Below, in pieces: positions 11,736 to 24,222 of a stretch of DNA of 64,000 nucleotides. Source of the DNA: Micromussa lordhowensis (taxonomy: Eukaryota > Cnidaria > Anthozoa > Scleractinia > Lobophylliidae); the NCBI GenBank assembly GCA_964020085.1, contig OZ026605.1, positions 7,360,528 through 7,424,527 on the forward strand, read 5' to 3'. Every line of letters starts with the position of its first letter. Position 1 is the first letter of the stretch. Position numbers and translations under genes: made by a program. The notes below the pieces were generated by a model, which was given only the letters and a program-made list of their open reading frames with translations, did no database searches and was not told where the DNA came from.

Positions 11736-12377
11736 GTTATTCAAATTGTATGGCGTACGTTCTTTATTTTGATTTTTCTCAATTAACGGTTAGATATTCT
11801 TGTGGACCTTGATCAAAGTCAGCCAGGAAATATTTTATTTTTGATTGGCGCTTTAAAACTTCAGCCTGCAGTTTTCAAGTTTGTATTTCGTAATATTTCC
11901 CAGTCTTTTCCAACGATCTGTGTTTATTGCCAGCTTTATGATCAACTCTTCGGCGTTTTTCTATCTTAGGCCCCATTCACATAGTCTCCCTCGCAGCCGT
12001 TTTTAATCTCGTCACGCAACGCTCCTCCCCACAAACCGTTTGTGGGGAGGTGCGTTGCGTGACGAGACTAAAATCGGCTTCGAGGGGAGACTACCATTCA
12101 CACTACGACGTCGAAATTTGAAAAAGCAGCAATCGCCGATGGCAGAAACGCTTGAGTTAGAGTTAATCACATGATTATCGTGACGACATCGTTAAAAAAG
12201 CTCCGTTTTTGTGATGTGTTTCGTCCACAATAAAACGCAAAACGGGCGTTTTCAAATTTCTCAGGTTCGAAGGCTCCGTTTTCGTTGAACAATTTCCCCG
12301 CATTAGTTTGGACGGTCGGCCTTACTGTAGAAATAAAGCTGGGTTATCCAATTTCTCCGGCGCATTGTGACGGGGCC

Positions 12378-12674
12378 TTAGTAAACAAAATTTCCGTTTT
12401 TAAGATAAAGAAAGTCAAACCAAGCAAATCGAATCGTGTCTCTAGAGCGACCCTTTCCTCGTGTATGGCAAAGCATCTCTGGGCACATGCCATCTTCTAA
12501 CTCTTCGGTAGGATCAGGTAAAATCCAGTCATCGTAACCCCAAAAGAGGTATGTTTTCCTCGTGTACTGAAAGAGGTCTGGGTTGTGCGACTTGAGGACG
12601 TTTTGGGGGCATAAATTCCTTGGGGACTTTTTTGAGGTGAAAGATTTTGGTGAGCACTCTTTTGAGGTTGACAA
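12378..12674 (-). CDS. uncharacterised 98-codon open frame
   Basis: I do not recognise it. The frame has a mixed, protein-like composition with several aromatic residues (FWGYDDW), acidic stretches and a C..CH cysteine pattern in its second half, unlike the low-complexity frames nearby. It is antisense and about 390 bases upstream of the EBP-like start, so it could be part of a divergent gene, a transposon relic, or chance. No splice model or start context supports it strongly. Confidence 0.22.
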   Translation of the reverse strand: MSTSKECSPKSFTSKKSPRNLCPQNVLKSHNPDLFQYTRKTYLFWGYDDWILPDPTEELEDGMCPEMLCHTRGKGRSRDTIRFAWFDFLYLKNGNFVY

Positions 12675-13059
12675 AAAGAATAAGAAGGTGTCAATTGGGG
12701 TACTTTTCCGGTACGTTTTTAGCCGCTGGACTTTTTGCGAACCTGGCTTTTAGCTTAAGGGTGCGTTCCTTTGGGGTGGGTGCATCAAAGGAACCGATGA
12801 ATCCACTCTAGTCACGGATTCATCGATGACTTGATGAACTATGATCCGAGCGATCTTGGATCACTGATCCTGATCCTGATCACCCCAAGGAACGCACCCT
12901 GAATGTCCTAAATACGATTTTGGGAGGACCGAAATACCCAACGGAGTTGCCGGGTGTTTATGGGCTCGTGACTGTCACGCAAGGTCATGGTCACGCTTTT
13001 GGTCACGTTGTACGCATGTTCCGTATTTGCGCGGGCTTTGGAATTCCTGTTTGCAGAGG

Positions 13060-16000
13060 ATGTCTTTCAATTCATCAAAAGTGCTGGAAACAGCCAGATA
13101 TTTTCTAGAAGACATCGAACATCCAGTTAATGCGATTCCAGTGGTGTTGTTCTTGCTGTGTTTCATATGGAGTGGTTCTCCTCGCTGTAAACGTTCAACG
13201 CTTGCTTGGTGGGCTCTCATCAATGGCTGCATGATACATTGCTGGATGGATGGGTAAATCTCGATTTTGTTAGTATGAAACGTTATTCATACCTGAAGGA
13301 CGTTTATTTTACTACTGTGCTTTTGATCAGTGATAGATAACGACAGAGCGGCGAGCTCGATCAATAGCTCACTAAACTTAAGCGAATGAAATATACCTGC
13401 CAATGTTGCGTGCAGCTACCTCTGTAAGCAGCAGAATATTACGCTCAGTTTAACAAATTGGCGTCAGTTTTTCATGCTTCTGTTCTGTTATTGATCATAA
13501 ATTTCGCCTTAACATTCTCAAAGTAGCTGTGGAACAGAGTGGTTTGACAATGTTACAACAAAATTCATTGTCAATAACAGCTAAGACAGACGCATCTAAA
13601 ACTGACTTCAATTTGTTTCTTACGATAACAAATTATCAAAAATAAATTCATGTGTCTCCTGCAAGAATTTCTGCAGTTATCGTAAAAAATAGTACTGACC
13701 ATATGGAGTAGTGCTGTTGCAAGTATCGCAAAGTAGATGCAACAACACTCATGCTAAAAAATATCATTACAGCTTGCTGTACAAATCCTGCACCCTACCC
13801 CAGAGCTACAGTTTATAATTTAGAGCTGCATCAGTCTGCATGCCAAAAAGCGTTAATTGCTGGAGGGCTAATTAAGCTTACGTCTAAGCATATTAAAATT
13901 ATGTATAAATGTCATTAAATTTTGTTCGCACAAATATCCTTGGGACAATTTTGTTTTCGTATGACTTCCTTGCACCCACCCCTGTAACTTTTCTTCTGAT
14001 CCATACGTTAGCTTTGAAAAATTGGGTGGAATATTACATGATTGATACGTAAAGCTGACATGGCTGTGGACCAAAACTCAGATAGCATTCTCCACAGATG
14101 AGCAGAATGATTGTATAAATTATAACACATCGACTGCAAGTAACATTTTCCCAGCCGTTCCTGGGGAATTGGTATCTCTTAGGGCATTCAGCCTCAAAAG
14201 GTCTACAGAAGGAGCTTTTGGGGTACCTTTTACAGTATTGAGCTGGAAAAAATAATGTGACAGGAGATAATGTGTTTCTTGGAATTTGTACCTCATGGGG
14301 ACAAAAAATTTCCAGCAACACCTACAAAACAGGATCCTGGTACCTCGTCGGGGTTCTTTTCAAAATTTCCAATGAGCACCCCCTTCCTGTTTATATGAGA
14401 GTTCCCCCCAACAAGCCTCCATCATTCTGATGTGTGGTCACAGCATTAAACATGATAAAGCAAATGAAGAAGCCAAGCCATGTAGTCTAAATTATAGCAT
14501 CGCACACATTTTCTAAAAATAGATTACATCACCAGAGACCTCCCACATGACTCAGATAGGAATTACAGTCCGGTGGAAGGTTATGTATGAGCGCATTATA
14601 TTCTAGACCAGAAAATCAGGCAAAATGGAAAGATGTTTTATAAAGAAACTTATCTACTGTTTATCCTGATCTTGAAGTGAAAACTTATCAGCTGACTTAT
14701 TGCCAGAAATTCCCAAAGTTTGACAACCCGAGCCTTCCACTCAAACAAATATGATAGAACTGGAGGTTATAATTATTATCCCTGATACAATATTATTCCA
14801 AATGCATAGCAGAATTAGGTGTATTGTGCAATTTGGAGGACCTAGATTTTAATAGAGCCATTTATATTCGACCACATAAACAAATCTGTGACTGTTAGCA
14901 GACTTCAACTGCATGTATTTCATAGATATGTTTGGCGTGATTCTTGTAGCATAAAAAGCGTGGGCTAAATCTGTTTTTTTATATACGAAGACAGAGCAGG
15001 TCACTTTCACTAATATGGCAGAGCAATGAATTGGATCAGACCAACAGTATTTCTTTGAGGTATTTCTTTGCTGGCTTGCTGGCTTTCTTGTGAGTGATAC
15101 ACCTGAATGTTGGGTACAAGGATAATAATTTTCTGCTATGGATGCTATTCATAAACAGCCTTCATATGTACATGAAAAGCCCATCATATTTTGCTCCCTC
15201 CTTCAAACCCAAGTTATTATTATTATTCCAAGGTGCACATTGTGGGTTTTCTCTAACATTTTGAACTACAGAGGCCATCAAATTGCAAATTAATCGCTAA
15301 GTATCATGCCAAAGAGCTCACAAGCACCGTTGTTCCATTTTGTCGCTCTCAAAGAAGTAGCGCATGGAATGGTTTGTTTGTCTGAGTCATGACGGGGGTT
15401 AAATATTCGTGATGTCATTTGTGAGAGAAGATGACTTCCACTCAGGTTGTCGAAACATCAGTCTCCAACAACAGTTCCCGGAACTTCCTTCACCCAGACG
15501 ATCACACTATATGAACTACATGTATGGGTCATATCTGTTGCTGTCGAGTCTGTTGAAGACTGATCACTTCCTCAATGGTTCTGGGTTTAGGTACATGTAC
15601 CTTGTTGTGGTTGGTCTGACTGGTATTGTTAACTGTTGAGGTGGGACTGTTTGTAATGTGAACTGACAAGGTAAGGATGTCAAGTCTTCTGTTGTCATGT
15701 TAGCTGGAGCCCTGCTGAAATGCAAGTGCCTCCTATTCCTATGGTATGTTGGATCCATCTGGTGTCTGAACCACATTAAGCTTTGGTGAGCTGTGTTTGT
15801 ACAGGACTGATACAGGCTTCCATTGTTTTCCATTTTGCATTCTGACTGTGTCACCAGGTTGGAATGATGACAACTCTCTGCCACAATGTTTGTCATACTG
15901 CTGTTTTTCTTTTTTCTTCTTTTTCTCCAGAACTTGCTTTATTTCTGGGATACCTTGTGGTTTGAGAAGTGCTACTAACAGTGGTTGGAAAAGTTGTCTT

Positions 16001-19000
16001 CACCGTCTGTACCGCTCGTTCTACCTCCCCATTGGCTTGTGGATAACTGGGGCTGGTTGAAGTATGGACGAACTCAAACTTTGGCGAATGAACTGAATTC
16101 GGAGTTTCCAAACCAAGGACCATTGTCACTTATCAACTGGTCTGGTCTTCCATGCCTTGCAAATTGGCTCTTTAGGTGACTTATGGTGTTCCTGGCAGAG
16201 AGGTCATCCAGTTTGTTTACTTCGATCCATTTGGAGTAGTACTCTACACAGAGTATGTAGAAAGTGAAGAATGATATGAATGAATTCATATCTTCCCGTG
16301 AGGAGTGAAATGATGTGGAGTATAATTATTTATAATAAAGTTTCCATATAACGCGCGCTCTGATTGGCTGAAACAGCGTGCTTTATCAGAGAACAGAGCA
16401 CGGGTTGATGACGGTAAGCTGGCTTCTTCAAATTTTTGCTTCGGAATTTTGACAAATTTGACCCAAATAAAACATGCCTTGTGGCTCAGACAAATGCAGT
16501 GGAAACAAGCTATTTGTCTGCAGTAAATATAGCTGCACTTAGACCATTGTTAACAACAGAAGTGCTAAAACTGTACTAAAATAACAAGTTTTGCTAGATT
16601 CCGACAAAACACGCAACGAAATAAACAACTTCTCATTCTCAACCTAGCGAATGCTTCGATTAAAGACATTAAGAAGGCAGATATTAAACTTAAGAAGTAA
16701 AATAACGATGGAAAACACCAACTGAGCTGTCTGTTTACGACAAGAAGCTTTATTTTTGTAAAAATGTTCAAACAACACTTACATGCAGTGTAGTAACGCT
16801 CGTTTGCTAACTGGTGATGTCCGGTCATGTCGGCGAAGTGAACCTCAACAATTTCGTATCATCTCTCACTCGACGAGTGATAAGTTGAAAGTTGGCTCTG
16901 ATATTCTCCTTTACTCAGAGTAGAACCAGTGGAAGCAGTCTAGTCTTTCCAACTTTGACCCCAGTTCGTACAATCTTGCTGCAAGCGGCTGCAAGCCGTA
17001 AACAACTGTACTGCGCTCCTTGGCAGCTCCTTTCAAATACAACTCAGCATTCGCTAGTTTTGAGCTCCTTGTTTCTTTCCATTTGAAACGGTGCACGTTT
17101 TTATGAGCCACAATGCGGCCGGATTCCTTTGTAGTAGAAACCTTTAGATCCTTATTTAAGGATTAAACTAAAAAACGAACTTAAAAGGCATCGTTCTTCT
17201 CCTCTTGATAGCAACTCGATACTGAAAGCTTAGCAGAAGTTTAATTTGTGATTGACAGCTGTCGTCTCCGTTAGCCAATCAAAGTTTTTGAACAGTTCTC
17301 AAGAAGTAGGGAAAAACACTCGACTACGTCTCGTGTTTTCCCCTACACTTCTTTCGTGCTCTACCGCTTCCTGCGTGCTTTACAACAGAACAGAGCACAG
17401 TCGAGGCTTCTTTATTTGTTAAATGAACTAATTCATATTTGAAATTATACAATATATTATATAGTAGAAATATTATATTTCATATATACTCCATATATGA
17501 AGATATGAACTCAATTAATTGACCTCACTCCCAATGTGTGTTTTCATAGCTCAGTTGGTAGAGCATCGCACCGATATCGCGGAGGTCACAGGTTCAAATC
17601 CCATTGAAGCCCTGATTTTTTTTCAGGCTTCTTCTTTCCAATTGCTTACTGGTACATGTAAGTTGGAAAATTTACGGCAATGATCATTCTTCACTTTCGT
17701 CTACAACCGCAGTTCAAGTACGAATTATCTCATAGATACTTCACATCACAGAGTAGAGATAGCTAGTACCCTGGTGCTCAAACAGATCTGCTCCAATCTT
17801 TGACCATGGTCTGTCTGGTGTTTCAGTAATCATTCATTCTTTCGCATGTGCGTTTTGGTACTGTCTGCGCTTGAAACACTGGGTAACCCGTTCTTAGATT
17901 TGGGTAACCATTCCAGGCCAAAAATATACATCTCTAGCACGTTGTTTAGACTTCACTATTCCTTGTTGTGACTCATGGATCTTCTCCAGCATTTCGGCAC
18001 GGAGTGCATGAGGAACGATGAGCTTTTGACCTTTGAACAATAGGCCATCAACACATGAAATCTCTTCTCTGAAGGTCCAGTACTGTCTGATCTCTGGTGC
18101 TACTTCAGCTCTCTTGCTTGGTCACCCTTCGAGCACTGTCTCCTGCAATACTTGCATGACTGAATTGGCAGCTGTAGCTTTCTTCAACTCCAGATACTGC
18201 TCAGGTGAAACAGGTAAGTGTGCTGTCGAGTTTACTTTGTTGACCTCCAGATCTGTCACTAGTACCCGTATTTCCCCATCAGTGAGCTACAGACATCTCT
18301 GCTCCTGGCTTGTAACCAACTTTCAGGTGATATTGTTCGAGGGACAGCATCTTTTGTAACGGAAGTGGTGCTTGGTAAAGATGCTTGTGATCAGACTGGA
18401 CTGTCACTGGCTTGCCATACACGTACTGGTAAAATTTCTGATCTCCATGAATGATCGCCAGGCCTTCTTTGTCTATCTAAGCGTATTGTTCTTGCGTGGA
18501 GGTAAGTGCCCTGGATGCATATGTGATTGGTTTATCTTCTTGAAGGATTACAGCACCAAGTTCCTTAGAGCTGGCATTCACTGATAGTGTTACTGGCTTG
18601 TCAGGATTGTAGTAACCAAGTACTGGTGTACTTGAAGCCATCAACTTGAGCTTCTGTAGGCTTTGCTCTTGTTTCTTTCCCCAGTGCCACTCAACTTCCT
18701 TTTCCAGTAGTTTCCTAAGTGGAGAGCTCGCATCACCCATATCAGCCATGAATTTGGCTAGGTACTGCATGAATCCTAAGAATGTTCTCAGTACCTTTGT
18801 GTTTTATGGCTGTCGCATTTTTCGAACTGCACAAACTGTACCTTCTCAGGATCTGGCTTTAAACCATCCTTAGTAAGAAGGTAGCCTACATAAGGAACAG
18901 CATCTTTTCTAATGAGGCTATTCTGTGGGTTGAGTTTCTGGTTCGCTTCCCTTGATTGGTCGAGCACTTGTCGTAGTCTCTTACCGTGTTCCACAACATA

Positions 19001-19523
19001 TTGTCCCCAGACCAGTATCTCATCAACTATTGGCTCTGCTCCTTCAATGTCTTCTAAAAGGTTGGGCATGGTCTTCTGGAATACTTCCGGTGCTGATTTG
19101 ATGCCAAAGGGAGAATTAAGACGGATTCCGCTCAAGGTTCGAGCAATAAGTGCAAAAATTATATACTAAAAATCTACTCATGGCACGGTAACTTTTTTAA
19201 TACTGTTTAACGCATCTCACTGTAATTCATTTCTCTAGGTGACCCCGCAATTAAATCTCCACGCATTCTCGAGAAAATTAATGTAAAACCTTGTAAGAAT
19301 GGTTAATGCGAGTGTAATTCTGTTTTCAACTAATGCGAAATGTCCGTTTTAACTGAACTATAGATAACTTGAAGTTCATTTTTCCCTCGCGGGGTCAGCT
19401 TGAGAACTTAAATCTCAATAAGATCTTCTTACCTTTATCCAAAATATTACCATGCTAAGAGGGTTTTTTGGTAACTTAATTTTTGCCATTATTGCTCGAA
19501 TGTTGTGCGGAAATCATCTTAAA

Positions 19524-19557
<34 letters not shown>

Positions 19558-22500
19558 GCTTTATTTAAACTGAAAAAAAAACGATCAGCGATTTTAACAT
19601 AAAAAACGCTGGTATAAACCGGTGATCAGTACATAAGAATACTAACTGATTAAAAATACATTTCACTATCAATTCAATTAAGATTAAAATACAATGACAG
19701 AAAAATAAACTTATACACTACACATGTGTTGTGTCTTATCCGATTCTATTAAGAATTTAAAAGTTTTAACTTTAAAACATCTTAGCGTTTCACAAGCACG
19801 TATTGTTTTGGGAAGGTCATTCCATTCCTTTGCAGCGGCATACTCGAATGTTGACTGACCCATAGCTGTTTTATATCTTGGGAGATGAAGTTCCCTACCA
19901 TCTCTGAGGGCTTTACGGCGAAGTTCTGATCTCAATGCAAAATACCCTTGAAGTTGCCTGGGACAGTGATAGTCATTTACGATTTTATATACTAGTTGGA
20001 GACGTAAATAACGGCGCCTGTTAAACAATGTTAACAGGCCAAGTCTCTCCCTCATTGACTGAGTGCACGTTAAGTGATTCGTTCTTAAAATTATTCGCAT
20101 TGCTTTATTTTGCAACCTTTCTAGAAAATTGGAGTTCTTCTTACTGCAAAGGCCCCATACGATGCAGCCATAGTCTAAAATAGGTAATATTGTCATTTTA
20201 TAGATCTTCAGTAAAATAGTAGGGCCAAGAAAAGATGAAATTCTATTTAAAAGTTTTAGTTTAGGATAAACTCTCGAGGCAATATATGACACATGATTGT
20301 TCCATGATAGTGATTCGTCCACAACAACACCAAGATACTTAAAATGTCTCTGCTGTTTTAATACTGAATCTCCGTAAAAAATGGTAATATCTTGATTGGT
20401 TTTGAGTGCTTTTTGGGACGCAATAATCATGGCTTCCGACTTTTTTGTATTACAAATGAGGCCATTCCTACAAAACCAGTGTCTGACGCTCTGGAGGTCC
20501 TTGTTGATATTACACACAGCTAAATCAATATTCTTCGAGCTAGAATGTATCTCAGTATCGTTTGCGTATAACGAGAGAGTAGACGTATGACATGCCTTCG
20601 ATATGTTGTTGATATGGATATTAAATAACGTTGGTCCTAAAACTGATCCCTGAGGCACGCCAAAAGAGAGGCGCATGAGATCTGAACTAGCGCCCTTGTA
20701 GACGACATACTGTAATCTCTCAGAAAGATAACTCTTGAACCACCGAAGTTCGGACTGTTTGACGCCGTAGGATTCGAGCTTAGTTAGCAAGACTTCATGT
20801 TTAATGACGTCAAATGCCTTTCTCAGGTCGAGAAAGACACTAACAGACTTGAGGCCTTTATCAATCGCTCTTTTCCACGAGTCTACTACTGATGATGTTC
20901 TATAAGGCCAGAGTTGAAAGCAAACTTTTGCAAGTCTGAGTTTGCGAAAGATTCCAAGATCTTAGAAATACAGGGCAGCACTGAAATGGGTCGGTAATTA
21001 TCATGGTCTGTTGTCGTACCTCCTTTAAAAAGTGGCGTTACCTTTGCTGTTTTCCACGCTGATGGAAATTCACCTGTGGAGAGCGACTCATTAAAAAGAT
21101 GAGTGAGACTTCGAGAAATATTAGGTGCTGCCATCTTTAAGGCTCTCACTGGGATTCCGTCAGGTCCTGTCGCTTTTGCTTGGTTAAGATCTTCGATAGC
21201 TTTTGAGACCTCAGTTACGTTACGTATGGTAAATCTGAAGGGTTCGATATTTGGTGGTGCCTCACCTGAAACAAATTCAGATTCTATCTCACTAGAATTT
21301 GCCAAGAGAGAGGATGCTATAGATGTAAAATATGAATTCATAGCATCCGCGATGTCTTTGTGCCCGGTCAGTTCTTTGTTGTCAACAATCAATCTGCCAA
21401 TATCACAGTTCACGTTTTTGTTAGGAAGAACCTGTTTGAGAGTTTTCCAAAACTCGCGTGGGTTTGGTCTACTCTCCTCTAATTTCTCCGCAAAATATGT
21501 TTTTCTGGCTTTTCTGAGAGACGAGTTAATAAGGTTTCGCAGACGTCTGTATTCAGACCAATCTGAAGGCCGATTAAATTTCCTGGCTTTTTTGTAAAAC
21601 TGGTCTCGCCTCCTCATAGTAGATAGTATCGATTTATCTAGCCAGGGGTGAGTAGACTGACGGATACGTTTGCGACGGATGGGAAAGTGTTCGTTAAAGG
21701 TGGCAAGAAACAAAGTATTCCATACGTAACATTTGTCATCGATTTCCGAAAAAATTTCAATGACGTTCCATGGCACAAGCTCTAAGTCTGCATTAAACCT
21801 TTCCATAGTTTCCCTGGAAAATGAACGCGTTTCGATGTAGCGGTGTTTTACAGGTTTTACAGATGGCCCACGTAGAACTCCATATATAGGTAGATGGTCA
21901 CTGAAGGCAGTTGATAGAACACCAGTACGTTGAAATGAGTTGGGCGTTGATGTAATCAGTACATCAATAAGTGAAGAAGATGTGGTTGTTACTCTGGTGG
22001 GTTCTGCTATCATTTGAATTAGTTCATTTGCCATTAAAAACTCCTGCATTCTTTCTGTTTGTTTCAGTTCACTCTTTAAGCAGTCACAATTCAAGTCTCC
22101 CAAAATAATCACCAAATTGTCCCTTGTGGCTTTATGCAAAATATCTTCTAGATAATTGAAGATCTCGAGGGACTCATCAGGCGCTCGGTAAGCACAGCAA
22201 AATAAATATTTTCTGTGATTTATCTAGACTTGTAACCAAAGAGCTTCATAGCTACGCTCAAGATCACGTCGTCGGGAGAACTTAGATCCACTCTGATTTA
22301 CTTATGAACTTAGATCCACTCTGAACTTAGATCCACTCTGACTCTGCAGAGTTTGGAGCTGGCTTCATTTAGCTTGATCTACCAAAATCCTGACTTTGCA
22401 CCTAATGTGGAAAACACCTTTGCTCCAGGAATTTCTGCCACTACTTCTTCAATGGTTGTCATTGGATAATGTTCAGTTTTAATCGCTATATTCAGATGTC

Positions 22501-24165
22501 TTGGATCAATGCAAATTCTGATTTTAGAGGGTTTAATAACAGTGACCATACTGCTGACCCAGTCTGTTGGCTCAGTTTGTTTGACAGTCACTGCAGCTTC
22601 TTCCATCCGATCCAACTTGTCTTTTTTTTTTTGCCTCTAAGTGCTACTAGTACTTTTCTTGGGGGATGGATGACCGGTGGTATCGTAGGATCAGTCTTGA
22701 ATGTATGCTCACTGGGTAAGCAACCAAGTCCTTTGAATAAATCAGGATACTCTTCCAGTATGTCTGGAGCTCTGCTACTGTTGTTTGCTTGGTTGTCCTG
22801 TGTCTCAATTTGTGTTGGTTCGACTTGCTGGGGAACTTGGGTAGGAGGTAACTGTATGGACCAATCCCATCTCTGCACAGGTGACTGCACTCACTACTGG
22901 CACTTTGGGGTCGACAATGTAAAACTTACTTTACCTGGTACAGTTTGCCTTTATGTTTACATGGTAGTGTAGTGACTCCTCTGACATCTATCAAGTGACC
23001 AGAATAGCTGGCCTTGTAAACTCTGCTTTGACTCCAAGATGATGGAAGGTTTGTAGAACTTTTTAGGGGTTTTTCATGATGGCGCAAGCAAAGGTAATTT
23101 ACATTGTCATGTTCAAAGTCAACAAGTTGTTTTCCTTTGTTCAGTGTGGAATTTTCTAAAAGAAGTAGAAAACATGTTCTCTGTGTGCAAATGAATATAT
23201 GAAAGATCATATATCTGAACTGTGGAGAAAGATATGAAGACATCCTCTGTGATACCAGTGCAGGCTTTAATTTCACAACTGCTTAAATTGTGTGTAAAAA
23301 CTGCTATGATCAATCATGTCTTCATGTTTTCTGTGTTCCTATCAAGTTATGTTCTCTGTGTCTCTCTGTTCCTATAAAGTTATGTTAAACATGACTGGAA
23401 GTTTTGGAGAACTTGAAAAAGCTGTGGAAACACTCACCTCTCGGCTTGTGTTCCCACAGTATTTCTGCTTCTTCCAAACTTCTACTTGTGTTTTTATAAC
23501 TCGATAGAAACACGGCACATGTTTTCTATTTCTTAAGTACTAATTTAAAGTTAAATAATTTAATATTTATTATAATTATGTAATTTCATCCCATACAGAA
23601 CTTCTTTGATAATTTGATTTTCCTCAAACATTTTCCCTCAAAAACCTCATTTGCCGATTAAACAAGCAAAGAAAGTGAATCCACTAGTCACAGGCCGATG
23701 GACACAAATTTTGTCGCACACTTCCAGTCTAGATACTATTTGTAAGAGAAGGTTTTTAAAAGTGTGTTCCTTCAGTCGGCTTAGGGGCCTCTTGGCTAGT
23801 GCACTCTGAAGGAGCAGTCTGGGTTTGAGCCCTGAGACATTGTGTTGTGTTCTTGGGCAAGACACTTTACTCTCGCAGTGCCTCTCTCCACGCAGGTGTA
23901 TAAATGGGTACAAGCAAAGTTAATGCTGGGGGTAACCCTGCAATGGATTAGCACCCCATCCAGGTGAGAGTAGAAATACTCTTAGTTGCTTCATGCTACT
24001 GAAACCGGGATAAGCTTCAGCCTGATGGGCCACTGGCTCATATGCAGAGTTAAAACCCTTTACCACCTTCAGTCACAGGGGGCACGGGACTGGTCTTAAT
24101 TTTACAATTTATCATTACGACATGTTTATTCTATGCTTGTCAGTTGCAGTTTCGATACTTTGTTC

Positions 24166-24222
<57 letters not shown>

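Larger units (their letters stand above)
10349..13059. other. gene spacer rich in foldback elements
   Basis: Between the end of the ZDHHC17-like gene and the first EBP-like exon. It holds palindromic elements at 10752-10858 (TTAGCCTGCGTAGCT arms), 11177-11443 (GTTAAAGATGATTTCC arms), 11992-12093 (GTCTCGTCACGCAACGC-type arms) and 12758-12900 (AGGGTGCGTTCC ends). There is a G-rich run at about 11083-11115. A possible polyadenylation signal AATAAA is at 11730-11735. Confidence 0.6.
15480..23060 (-). mobile_element. decayed Gypsy LTR retrotransposon, multiply interrupted
   Basis: On the minus strand the order is protease end, reverse transcriptase, RNase H, integrase, as in Ty3/Gypsy pol. Coding remnants lie at 23060-22345, 19137-17756 and 16256-15564. 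Gaps between them are filled by a foldback element plus LINE (19138-22344) and by a DNA element (16250-17755). Frameshifts and stops occur throughout, so it is inactive. LTRs were not identified. It occupies intron 1 of the EBP-like gene in antisense. Confidence 0.85.

Noticed and set aside
17541..17618. Functional tRNA-Ile(GAT)
   Set aside because: T33 is replaced, the T-stem has two mismatches and the anticodon stem one; it lies inside a repeat element.
19711..22139. Host gene with endonuclease and reverse-transcriptase-like domains
   Set aside because: 3' microsatellite tail, second truncated copy at 24167 and frame breaks show it is a LINE.
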